Origin: Uranotaenia lowii
Taxonomy: Eukaryota; Arthropoda; Insecta; Diptera; Culicidae
Direction: 5' to 3'
Assembly: GCF_029784155.1 (NCBI RefSeq)
Contig: NC_073691.1
Coordinates: forward strand, 120,466,226 to 120,530,225
Length of the DNA stretch: 64,000 nt
Positions within the stretch are counted from its first letter, which is position 1. Each line of letters begins with the position of its first letter. The position numbers and the translations under genes are program-made. This document shows positions 47,701-59,371 of this stretch, one piece after another. The notes beneath the pieces are model-generated. The model was not told the DNA's origin, ran no database searches, and saw nothing but the letters and a program-made list of their open reading frames with translations.

Positions 47701-48623
47701 AATACATTCAAGTAATTTGTTTATATAAAAAGAGTTTTTGCGCTTATCTCCCAGCGCATCTAGTTCCTAGCTTCAAAATAAACAAAATTACTTTATTGTG
47801 TTGTGATTACTTAGCAATCAACTATGTTCATTCTCTATGAGTCCGACTGTGGTCAGCAAAAAATAGTAAAAATGAACCGGGCTAATTTCAATTCTTGCAA
47901 AACGGTTTCCTATTCCTGTCGCAAAATTACGACGAATTATGGGGGCCGAGCGATTCGATTTCAATCGAATATTGACAAATTTATATAGTTCAGATTAGTT
48001 TGAAATCATTTTTCTAATTTTATATATCTGTTGAATTTGATGATTTTGATTGTTATATGCATTGACAGGAAGCGATAAAACAAAGAAACACGTTGTGGGG
48101 ATCACTAAGTTCGTCTTTTAATATGGCGGAGTGTGCCAATAATTAATTTCACTTCGAGATTTCAAAATCAAATATATCAAAAAATAGTTTTAAAAGTGAC
48201 AAATTTGTGACAGAAAATAAATTCAAAGGCGTAAGTTCATCATGTGAAGTAGCCTATTAAAGTGGAAAGTGATTTTTCGGCTCTAAAACATGCAATCATG
48301 AATTAAGATGAATAAGAGGGATACGACGGAGGAGGGTACACCTACCTTAGTATTGAAATGTTTTCCTTTTAATTTTTGTTAAAAGTAATGCAAAACAAAT
48401 AAATGTCACAGAAAATAATATTTATTTCAATCTTTTTAACAGAACATTAAAAATCACTAAACACTACCAGAATACTTATTTTGCTGTAAAAAAAACACAA
48501 TTGCGGGTGCTCTTGCCAACATGCCGACATGCATGACAATGGGTTGACTCGAAAAGTTCTGTAAAAATTAAAAAAAAAATAATAATAAAAAAAAAATATC
48601 CATGTGAGAAATAATTAACTTAC
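44721..48623. other. Long unassigned AT-rich stretch
   Basis: Short inverted-looking phrases occur (GATTTTGTCACC near 44920 and the GTCACC-type phrase near 46360), but I could not pair element ends. A TATAAAAAG box-like motif lies at 47722. No gene is recognised. Confidence 0.3.
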
Positions 48624-48770
48624 CTCTGAACAGTATTATGCTGGATTTCCAATCCAAATAGTCCTCCAATCTTCAGAGAAGATCATGACCGATACCAGCA
48701 CCGTGAACTGAACTGCCACTCCAACGTTCAAAAATTATCAGACAAGTGAACAAAGTCCGCTGACTGACGA
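48624..48770 (-). other. Candidate non-coding first exon with consensus splice donor
   Basis: On the minus strand CTGTTCAGAG is followed by GTAAGTTA, a near-perfect donor at 48618-48624. Upstream are two insect initiator-like TCAGT(C/T) motifs, near 48710 and 48762. An ATG within the exon opens only 16 codons. Any gene would lie to the left, where nothing coding is seen nearby. This is speculative. Confidence 0.25.
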
Positions 48771-49336
48771 TAGTTCCTTTTTCTAACAAGAATTTACAAC
48801 ACACGCTTAAGAAAAATAGAAAAAAATGCCATCACTTAGACTTTACGTGAATTTCATGCGCTAGTTAAGTAGAAGTAAAGAAGTCACTACAAGGCGCACG
48901 TAGAATCGATGTGGTGCATCAAAAGTATAGTTTACGTAAAAAATACCGTAGAAAATTATTTTGCGTGTATTTAAATACCAAATTGCGTGTTTTTAAATCA
49001 GAGAATATTAGTTGGTGATAAGAGTTTTAAAAACAATGAGAATTAAATTTTGCATTTTGCAGCTCAAACCAAAATTTTAATTGTTAAGAAATTTCTAAAC
49101 TCTTCAGCTATGTTTGCACGTGATTAATTAAAATTTTTAATTTGAAGATACCAGAAACTTTCTTCTACGCAGAAAACATGGCTACTTGAAAACACTATAC
49201 TGAACTCATCTCCAGTTCTGTAACACGTTGAAATGTTTTGTATTTTCTAGGATAGTATTTGAAAAAAAATCGAATCATACGGGCCCCCCGAAAAAATTGT
49301 CCCGGGTCCACCGAAGGCTTAATCCGGCCCAGTAAA

Positions 49337-49531
49337 TGCATCAAAAACATAATAAAAAAAACTTCTGAAACTGATCGGATATTGACTAAAAATTACGTTA
49401 ATAATCATCACAATTTATTTTGTAGTAAAAAGTGAAAAAAAGTAGAGAAAAAATATCCTTTTGATTTTGGCAGCATTTGATTTTGCCAACACAAAATGTA
49501 CGGTCGTGTTGCCAGAATCGAAAGGGGTCTG
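49337..49531. mobile_element. CAGACCC-ended MITE, 3' fragment
   Basis: Matches the last third of the 8200-8804 element in the same orientation, including GCATCAAAAACA, ATTGACTAAAAAT and the terminus AAAGGGGTCTG followed by TA. The left two thirds are missing. Confidence 0.75.
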
Positions 49532-49533
49532 TA

Positions 49534-51339
49534 GATGTATATTTGCATTTTGTTTTTTTTTGTGAAAATATATTAAATATACAAATTCAATTTATTTCGT
49601 TGTGTTCGTGCTTGATTCGGACGATTTGGAAGAGAGTAGAAAGTCGATTGCTTCGAACGCTACCGAACGATTTCGATGGTTGTTTCGTTTTTGAACCGCT
49701 CAATAAGTGTCTATCGGCTGAGATGTGCTAGGCTAGGCGCTACAACTTTCAGCTGACTTTATTGCTACATGCCTAACTAGATAGATTCCTCGTAGGAAGG
49801 TATAGAACACGCTAGGGGAAGTGATGCGCGCCCTGGTGGAGCATATTTTTCCAATCGATAAGCCGTCGAGCGACGGATGTGGATGGAAGCGAGGCGTATG
49901 GGTTTATTTCTGGAACATATCTACTGGTTTACGTGTATTTGCTCGTTTAGCGAATGGGAAATTCGGAAGCCGGAACCGGTTGACAGGTGAAATTATGGGC
50001 TAAATCCAATAACAAGCCGTTTGTAATGGTGCAGAAAAACAATATCGCATTTTCACATTGTTGCGCGCTAGACTTGCACTCAAGCAGGAAACGTATAAGA
50101 AAAGTTTTGTAGTTTTTTTTCAAGGTCTCTAGAAGTTAAATCCTAACAGGGAACAAACAATTGTAAATATTCCTACTTATCAAATTTTCTCTTATTAGTG
50201 ATAAGAAACATGAACTGATATTTATATTTTTGAAATAGGAAATAAGTAATGAAAAACATTCAATGATTCCAAGTGGGTTGGCCTAGAATATGTTCAGATG
50301 TTCGTTTCATTTTTTTTTTCAGCCATATTTACTAATTCTATTCAAATTTAAAATGTAATCATTCTATCATCATATGCAACCAATTATGTTTGAACTTTCA
50401 AATTTGATTGACGTTTCCAACAGATGAATAATGAATCACGTCCGAGTGTGTAATTGTGCGCTGCAATACTTCCTGCAGAGCTGTAAACTGTTATGGTATG
50501 AAAATCGTTATTCGGATGCATAAAACATATGTACTCATACATAATTTCATCCGGAATAAACCAATGAATTTACCTTGCACTATAATCTTTCGGTAATTTG
50601 GCTCGGACCTACCCCAAGATTCGAAGGCAGCATTCCCAAAGCACTGCTAGATGAATAATTCATCAGTTACCTTTTTACGTTTCTGTGCTTTATTTGTTGT
50701 TCGTCCATCAATGAATGGGAAATCCCTTTGGAAATCTCCCATGCAACCAACCCACCCACTCCTCTATTTTGCAAAATAAACGGAACCGATCTACGGGTCC
50801 CACCGTATCGATTCTGATGGGCTCATGTATATTTCAAAGCTCCTTTTTCCGACTGCGGCCGATCACCGTCGATGCGAAAACATGCTGTACACAAACCCAC
50901 ATCTACAAACCGAAATCGAACATTGCTCATTGAATTTAAATTCATGCTCCTGCTGTTCCAGTCACCCCCATTTTCTCGATCTGGACCTTTCGTGCGGCAC
51001 GCCATTCGCCAATCGCCTGCAAATAAATCAATTTTCCGGCGAAATTATATACAGTTTTCAACCATCAACCCTTTCTGTTCGGTTCAGAGAACGAACATAG
51101 AGTGACCATCCAGCGAGGGTTGCTTGATTGAATAAAAATGAGGTGAGAATTAATTGTTACCGTTAGCCAAATTTTGACTGCTGTAATAATTTGAAAAGGC
51201 TTAAAAGTTTTGACCGTCCAAGGATTGTTTGAATATCTTTGGAACCAATAGCCAATTTAAATACTATTGATGCTCTAAAATTTGGACAGAACTGCTAGAA
51301 CACAAAACTTTGAGGAAATTTGTACAAAAAAGTCCATAA
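49534..51339. other. Unassigned, partly GC-balanced sequence
   Basis: 49600-50000 and 50590-51110 are less AT-rich and may be unique host sequence. Short frames at 50715-51100 on both strands match no known family. No exon is supportable. Confidence 0.3.
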
Positions 51340-51725
51340 ATCGTAAGTAAGGTTGCCGTAGCCACAGAAAAATTTATAATTTTACAGAATTTTAAGCAAA
51401 TTTTCATCACAGATTCAGGAACACATAATTTCGGAAATATTCACAGATTTCACAGATCTTTAAAATTTGTGCGTATTCCCAAAATCACAATTTTTTGTCA
51501 ACGTAAATATTGGATTCATAACCTTGTTTTGGGAAAATATGATAGGATTGTTAATCGTCAAGTAAAATGTAAGAATGACTCAGTTTTTCATGACTTTTCA
51601 AAAAAAAAATTATGCTATTTTCATCACAGAAATCCCTCTCAGAACTTTTGGGAAAATCAAAGAAAGTCAGTATTTTTTTTTTCGCAAAATCAGAGAATTT
51701 TTTTTTCGGTAACCTTGATCGTAAG
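51340..51725. mobile_element. hAT-like MITE with 8-bp target duplication
   Basis: ATCGTAAG occurs at 51340-51347 and 51718-51725, flanking a 370-bp element whose ends are TAAGGTTGCCG and inverted CAAGGTTACCG. The interior repeats TCACAGA-type phrases. An 8-bp duplication with this terminus suggests hAT. There is no coding capacity. Confidence 0.8.
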
Positions 51726-51754
51726 GCCTAATGGACTAAACATTTTTCTATTAG

Positions 51755-52674
51755 TTGATCACCCAGGTGAATCCAGGTTTACGGATTGTATTCTAAGGCA
51801 CGGCGAGCCACAGCGTCTCCCAGATTGTTACTCTACAATGGGAAAACTCAAGATATACTCCGTGTATACCTCATACTCCCTAAACTCCACCTGCGGCTGC
51901 AGACCTAGTTCCCAACTCGCACTGTTCAACACACTATGCTTCAATAGTGGGAGGTCCGTTTGCGCTAGTGCGCTATAAGGCAATACTCATTAACGAGACC
52001 ACTTTCAGCGAAACCTCTCATCCTTACGACTCGACGTTCGAACTCTCCTCTAGCGACTTGAGAACCGACATCTCCTCGCAATGACTCCTCAAAAGACTCG
52101 AGATCTGATTCCTCCTTGCATCGACTCGAGGTTGACCTCTCTCCTCTGCACGATTCAAGGCCCGATCTCTACTCTTCTGACTCGAGATCTGACCTCTCCT
52201 CGTAATGACTCCAGGTGAGTATATACCCCTCCTCTTGTTGATTAAGGGCCTGATCTCTCCTCTTACGTCTCGAAACCTGACCCCATAACATAAATACTCG
52301 GGGTTGACCACACAAACCTCTCCTCGTGAAAGTTCAAAGCCTGACCTCTCCTCTAACGACACATTGTGCCCGTCGTGTGCCGGCCGAGACTTAACGCAAC
52401 GACTAAGATGATTCCCGACGAAGACGTCATCCTACTCCTACTCGAATGGCTCACCCGGGGTCGAAAGCCACTCTACCCGTAGGTATTCCCCGATTGTGGA
52501 ATAACCCTTTTCGAACGAATTCCACTGCGAAGAAGGTATTATCCCCGCAGCTTCGAACGTTTGGAACCGCCCTTCTCGGATACTCCCCGAAGGTGTAGCT
52601 GTAGCATCCTACGCACAAATACGGCGCACCCACGGCATCCGCTACCCAGAAAACATAACATCGCATTAGAAATG
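51755..52674. other. GC-richer island containing a minisatellite
   Basis: This segment of about 920 bp is clearly less AT-rich than its surroundings. It is bounded by ATTAG on both sides (51750-51754 and 52675-52679). It could be a solo LTR or a retrotransposon fragment, but no standard TG/CA ends, promoter or coding sequence can be confirmed. Confidence 0.35.
52027..52345. repeat. Degenerate ~27-29 bp minisatellite
   Basis: Diverged tandem units of the form CGACTCGAGATCTGACCTC followed by TCCTC start near 52027, 52054, 52095, 52122, 52150, 52178, 52206 and 52266, with some irregular spacers. Confidence 0.75.
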
Positions 52675-52679
52675 TTAGC

Positions 52680-53140
52680 TCAACTCGTTAAAAATGTTAA
52701 TGCGAATCGTTATTCATACCAAACCAAGTAAATGATCGTAAAAATGGTTAGTTAAAGTCTATCGAATCGGATATAACAAAATTGCGCCATATTTACAAAT
52801 TGTTTCCCGCGTGCGGGATTCAAGTGAGAAAATAACCTTGTTGTTCTCTCTGCGATTAGCAGTGCAACCAGATTTCTAAAAATCAGAGGGTCCATTTGGT
52901 TAAACTGTCCAATGAGAGAAGCAGCAAATATTGTCGCTGGCAACGGTTTGCATGCATTGAGAGCAAAACTTGCGCTCTCTCGCATACTGTCAGGATGTAC
53001 GGTAAAAGGTGTTGTATATCATTCAATTTTTAAAACACTTATCGCATAAACCAGAAATTAAAAATATGTATGTATATTGCCTCCACTTTAGTACGTAAAT
53101 GCTGTTTTTTTCGAGTTATATAAGATGATTTTATAAGGTA
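52680..53140. other. Unassigned sequence
   Basis: No gene or repeat was recognised before the tandem array. Confidence 0.3.
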
Positions 53141-55216
53141 CTAGCTGACCCGGTGTGCATTGCTACACCTTTCAGAATAAAATGATATTTTCAGAAATCA
53201 TTCAAATTTTTATTGTTTTTGGTATTATTTTAAATCAAATTATGACGAAATTAATAAGCAACCACTATAAAATGAGAGCATCAGCTGGAGTTTCAAATTG
53301 CAACACAAACCATAACTTATATTCTGAATCTTGATTTATAAATTTGTTTTAAAGATCTGATAATTTTCATCTGTTTCCTTAAGTTTCGCCCTAAAAAAGA
53401 AGGGTCCCAAATAAATCGTTCGTAAATAATCTAACTTATAAAGTATGGTTGTTTTTGCTTGATATGTTCTGGATTTATGCTAAAAAACTGATTAGAGAGC
53501 CCCCCCTGTCCTTCCCTTCACCCCTTGCTGAATGGAGATTGTAATCTTTAATAAATATTTTTTTCGTTCCCAAAAATCCTCTTATATCAAATATAGTTCC
53601 ATTGCAATTGGTTGATAAGTATTTAAGCTTTACAACAAAAATTGTATGGAGCCCCTTTCTTTCTTTCCCTCTCTACACTGTAAAGCATAAGAGTCTATAA
53701 CAATCGTAGAAACATATCTCGTAACCAAGTACCTTTCCATGCCATATTTGTTTCCATTTGTTGGCTTCGTAAGCATAAATTGAGAACATATGCTAACAAA
53801 ATTGTATTGGACTCACCTACCTCCTCCCATGTACCTTCTCACTGAAAGGAGGATGATGTGTCAAATAATCATAGAGTCATACCAAAATGATTTTCCATGT
53901 TAAGTATTGTCCATTTCTCGGATTTTGTAAAATAAAAGTTAAATGTAAGCTTCCCTCTTCCCTTCCTATATTCCATGCCATGCCAAATTTGGTTTTATTT
54001 ACGTAGTAAATTTTTGAGTTTTGTATAAACTTGAAAGGCAGTACCATCCCCCTTTCCGTTCTCTTCTTTCAACAGAGGGGTGATAACTTAATATTCATAA
54101 AAGTATTTTTCGTACTCAAATACTTTTTGATGCCAAATTTGGTTTCATTTGCTCGATTAATTCTCGAGTTAGGGAAAAAACAATGGAAACCCCCCCTTCT
54201 TCCTTTATATTTTACCGCTTAAAAGGTACGGCTTCAATTTATAATAGAAACATTTCTCGTATCCAAATACACTCACATGTCAAATATGGTTCAATTTGCT
54301 TGATCAGCTCTCCAGTTACACTGAAAATTGTAAGGGAGACTTCGCCTCCCCCTTTTCATCCACCTCTTCGAAAGAGTGAGGGATACCAAATATTCATAGA
54401 AGCATTTCTCGTACCCAAATATCGTTCAATGCCAAATTTGGTTCCATTTGCTGTTTTAGTTCTTGAGTTATGCAGTAAAAATTGTATGAAACTCCCCTCC
54501 CTCTTTCCTTCCTCCCCGCTGTAAGAAGGAAGGGGTCTCAAACAATCATTAGAACATGTCACGTTCCCAAATACCCGCACATGCCAAGTTTGGTTCCATT
54601 TGCTTCATTACTTTCTTAGTTATGTTGAAAACTATAAAAGAGGCCCCTCCCCCTTTATATCTCCCTACTGGAAAGAGGGAGGGGTCTCAAATTATCATAG
54701 AAATATTTTTCGTATCCAAATACCCTCCCATGCCAAATTTGGTTCAAATTGCTTTATTAGTTTTTGAACTATATAAAAAAATATGAAAGAGGCCCCTCCC
54801 CCTTTCAACTGGAAAGAGGGAGGGGTCTCAAATAATCATTGAAATATTTTTCGTATCCAAATACCTTCACATGCCAAATTTGGATCCAATATCTTGAGTA
54901 GTTCTCGAGTTATACGAAAAATTGTAAGGTAGCCCCCCTCCCCCCTTCCTTTCACGCCACTGAAAGGAGGGAGGGTTACCAAATATTCATAGAAATATTC
55001 CTCGTTCTCAAATACCATCCCATGCCAATTTTAATACCATTTGCTTGATGGGTTCTCGAGTTATGCAAAAAATTGTCTTTTGTTTGGGAGGCCCCTCCCC
55101 CCCTTCATGAGAGAGGGAGGGGTCTCAAACCACAATAGGAACCTTCCCCTGCCTCCAATATCCCCACCTGCCAAGTTTCACGCAAATCGGTTCAGTAGTT
55201 TCCGAGTCTATAGGGA

Positions 55217-55249
<33 letters not shown>

Positions 55250-55271
55250 AATTCATTTTTATATATATAGA
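53141..55271 (-). mobile_element. Helitron-like tandem unit 1
   Basis: On the minus strand the unit begins TCTATATATATAAAAATG (55271 down), passes a TCTG microsatellite (CAGA on the plus strand, about 55219-55250), and ends with the hairpin GGTGT/ACACC around an 8-nt loop, then GGGTCAGCTAG at 53141. The base after CTAG is T. TC start, hairpin about ten bases before CTAG, and a T flank are Helitron end rules. The body consists of ~140-155 nt sub-repeats sharing CCAAATACC...CATGCCAAATTTGGTTCC and TTCTCGAGTTATGCA, each with a C-rich/G-rich pair (CCCCTCCC, then GGGAGGGG). No helicase is encoded. Confidence 0.8.
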
Positions 55272-57331
55272 CTAGCTGACCCGGTGTGCTTTGCTACACC
55301 TTTCAGAATCAAATGATATTTTCAGAAATCATTCAAATTTTGATTGGTTTTGGTATTATTTTAAATCAAATTATGACGAAATTAATAAGCAACCACTATA
55401 AAATGAGAGCTTCAGCTGGAGTTTCAAATTGCAACACAAACCATAACTTATATTCTGAATCTTGATTTATAAATTAGTTTTAAAGATCTGATAATTTTCA
55501 TCTGTTTCCTTAAGTTTCGCCCTAAAAAAGAAGGGTCCCAAATAAATCGTTCGTAAATAATCTAACTTATAAAGTATGGTTGTTTTTGCTTGATATGTTC
55601 TGGATTAATGCTAAAAAAATTATTAGAGAGCCCCCCCTGTCCTTCCCTTCACCCCTTGCTGAATGGAAATTTTAATCTTTAATAAATATTTTTTTCGTTC
55701 CCAAAAATCCTCTTATATCAAATATAGTTCCATTGGTTGATAAGTATTTAAGCTTTACAACAAAAATTGTATGGAGCCCCTTTCTTTCTTTCCCTCTCTA
55801 CACTGTAAAGCATAAGAGTCTATAACAATCGTAGAAACATATCTCGTAACCAAGTACCTTTCCATGCCATATTTGTTTCCATTTGTTGGCTTCGTAAGCA
55901 TAAATTGAGAACATATGCTAACAAAATTGTATTGGGTTCACCTCCCTCCTCCCATGTACCTTCTCACTGAAAGGAGGATGATGTGTCAAATAATCATAGA
56001 GTCATACCAATTTCCATGTTAAGTATTGTTCATTTCTCGGATTTTGTAAAATAAAAGTTAAATGTAAGCTTCCCTCTTCCCTTCCTATATTCCATGCCAT
56101 GCCAAATTTGGTTTTATTTACTTAGTAAATTTTTGAGTTTTGTATAAACTTGAAAGGGAGTACCATCCCCCTTTCCGTTCTCTTCTTTCAATAGAGGGGT
56201 GATAACTTAATATTCATAAAAGTATTTTTCGTACTCAAATACTTTTTGATGCCAAATTTGGTTTCATTTGCTCGATTAATTCTCGAGTTATGCAAAAAAC
56301 AATGGAAACCCCCCCTTCTTCCTTTATATCTTACCGCTTAAAAGGTACGGCTTCAATTTGTAATAGAAACATTTCTCGTATCCAAATACACTCACGTGTC
56401 AAGTATGGTTCAATTTGCTTGATCAGCTCTCCAGTTATACTGAAAATTGTAAGGGAGACCTCGCCTCCCTCTTTTCATCCACCTCTTCGAAAGAGTGAGG
56501 GATACCAAATATTCATAGAAGCATTTCTCGTACCCAAATATCGTTCAATGCCAAATTTGGTTCCATTTGCTGTTTTAGTTATTGAGTTATGCAGTAAAAG
56601 TTGTATGCAACTCCCCTCCCTCTTTCCTTCCTCCCCGCTGTAAGAAGGAAGGGGTCTCAAACAATCATTAGAACATGTCACGTTCCCAAATACCCGCCCA
56701 TGCCAAATTTGGTTCCATTTGCTTAATTACTTTCTTAGTTATGTTGAAAACTATAAAAGAGGCCCTTCCCCTTTTATATCTCCCTACTGGAAAGAGGGAG
56801 GGGTCTCAAATTATCAAAGAAATATTTTTCGTATCCAAATACCCTCCCATGCCAAATTTGGTTCAAATTGCTTTATTAGTTTTTGAACTATATAAAAAAA
56901 AATATGAAAAATATCCCTTTCAACTGGAAAGAGGGAGGGGTCTCAAATAATCATTGAAATAATTTTCGTATCCAAATACCTTCACATGCCAAATTTGGAT
57001 CCAATATCTTGATTAGTTCTCGAGTTATATGAAAAATTGTAAGGTAGCCCCCCTCCCCCATTCCTATCACGCCACTGAAAGGAGGGAGGGGTACCAAATA
57101 TTCATAGAAATATTCCTCGTTCCCAAATACCACCCCGTGCCAAATATAATACCATTTGCTAGATGGGTTCTCGAGTTATGCAAAAAAATGTCTTTTGTTT
57201 GGGAGGCCCCTCCCCCCCTTCATGAGAGAGGGAGGGGTCTCAAACCACAATAGGAACCTTCCCCTGCCTCCAATATCCCCACCTGCCTAGTTTCACGCAA
57301 ATCGGTTCAGTAGTTTCCGAGTCTATAGGGA

Positions 57332-57364
<33 letters not shown>

Positions 57365-57384
57365 AATTCATTTTTATATATACA
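55272..57384 (-). mobile_element. Helitron-like tandem unit 2
   Basis: Very similar to unit 1 throughout and joined directly to it: CTAG of this unit at 55272-55275 abuts the TC of unit 1. Its own minus-strand 5' end reads TGTATATATA, a one-base departure from TC. CAGA repeats lie at about 57332-57363. Confidence 0.8.
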
Positions 57385-59294
57385 CTAGCTGACCCGGTGT
57401 GCTTTGCTACACCTTTCGGAATCAAATGAAATCATTCAAATTTTTATTGTTTTTTGGTATTATTTTAAATCAAATTATGACGAAATTAATAAGCAACCAC
57501 TATAAAATGAGAGCTTCAGCTGGAGTTTCAAGTTGCAATACAATAACGTATATTCTGAATCTTGATTTACAAATTTGTTTTAAAGATCTGATAATTTTCA
57601 TCTGTTTCTTCAAGTTTCACCTTAAAAAAGAAGGGTACCAAATTAATCGTTCGCAAATAATCTAACTTATAAAGTATGGTTGTTTTTGCTTGATTTGTTC
57701 TGGATTTATGCTAAAAAACTGATTTGAGAGAGCCCCCCCCCCCCTGTCCTTCCCTTCACCCCTGCTGAATTGAGATTGTAATCTTTAATAAAAATTTTTT
57801 ACGTTCCCAAAAATCCTCTTATATCAAATATAGTTCCATTGGTTGATAAGTATTTAAGCTTTAGAACGAAAAATGTATGGAGGCCCTTTCTTTCTTTCCT
57901 CTACACTGTAAAGCATAAGAGTCTATAACAATCGTAGAAACATATCTCGTAACCAAGTACCATTCCATGCCATATTTGTTTCCATTTGTTGGCTTCGTAA
58001 GCATAAATTGAGAACATATGCTAACAAAATTGTATTGGGCTCACCTCCCTCCTCCCATGTACCTTCTCACTGAAAGGAGGATGATGTGTCAAATAATCAT
58101 AGAGTCATACCAAAATGATTTTCCATGTTAAGTATTGTCCATTTCTCGGATTTTGTAAAATAAAAGTTAAATGTAAGCTTCCCTCTTCCCTTCCTATATT
58201 CCATGCCATGACAAATTTGGTTTTATTTAAGTATTAAATTTTTGAGTTATGTATAAACTTGAAAGGGAGTACCATCCCCCTTTCCGTTCTCTTCTTTCAA
58301 TAGAGGGGTGATAACTTAATATTCATAAAAGTATTTTTCGTACTCAAATACTTTTTGATGATTATGATGAAATTTGGTTTCATTTGCTCGATTAATTCTC
58401 GAGTTATGCAAAAAAATGGAACCCCCCCCCCCCCTTCTTCTTCCTTTATATCTTACCGCTTAAAAGGTACGGCTTCAATTTATAATAGAAACACTTCTCG
58501 TATCCAAATACACTCACATGTCAAATATGGTTCAATTTGCTTGATCAGCTCTCCAGTTATACTGAAAATCTTTTCATCCACCTCTTCGAAAGAGTGAGGG
58601 ATACCAAATAATCATAGAATCATATCTCGTACCCAAATATCGTTCCATGCCAAATTTGGTTCCATTTGCTTTTGTAGTTCTTGGGTTATGCAGTAAAAAT
58701 TGTATAAAACTCCCCTCCATCTTTCCTTCCTCCCCGCTGTAAGAAGGAAGGGGTCTCAAACAATCATTAGAACATGTCACGGTCCCAAATACCCGCCCAT
58801 GCCAAGTTTGGTTCCATTTGCTTAATTACTTTCTTAGTCATGTTGAAAACTATAAAAGAGGCCCCTCCCCCTTTATATCTCCCTACTGGAAAGAGGGAGG
58901 GGTCTCAAATAATCATAGAAATATTTTTCGTATCCAAATACCTTCCCATGCCAAATTTGGATCCAATATTTTGAAAAGTTCTCGAGTTATATGAAAAATT
59001 GTAAGGTAGCCCCCCTCCCCCCTTTCTATCATGCCACTGAAAGGAGGGAGGGGTACCAAATATTCATAGGAATATTCCTCGTTCCCAAATACCACCCCAT
59101 GCCAAATATGATACCATTTGCTTGATGGGTTCTCGAGTTATGCAAAAAATTGTCTTTTGTTTGGGAGGCCCCTCCCCCCCCTTCATGAGAGAGGGAGGGG
59201 TCTCAAACCACAATAGGAACCTTCTCCTGCCTCCAATACCCCCACCTGCCAAGTTTCACGCAAATCGGTTCAGTAGTTTCCGAGTCTATAGGGA

Positions 59295-59347
<53 letters not shown>

Positions 59348-59371
59348 AATTCATTTTTATATATATAGATA
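57385..59371 (-). mobile_element. Helitron-like tandem unit 3
   Basis: Close to units 1 and 2 but 1987 bp long, lacking parts of several sub-repeats (for example around 58568 and between 58900 and 59000). CAGA repeats at about 59296-59347 are longer than in its neighbours. Two extra bases separate its TC start from the CTAG of unit 4. Confidence 0.8.

Noticed and set aside
47715..47780. TATA-box promoter on the plus strand
   Set aside because: The TATATAAAAAG motif is expected by chance in such AT-rich DNA, and no transcript or frame follows.
51755..52674. Solo LTR call
   Set aside because: ATTAG flanks fit a 5-bp duplication, but the ends do not start TG or finish CA at those borders, so I kept it as an unclassified island.
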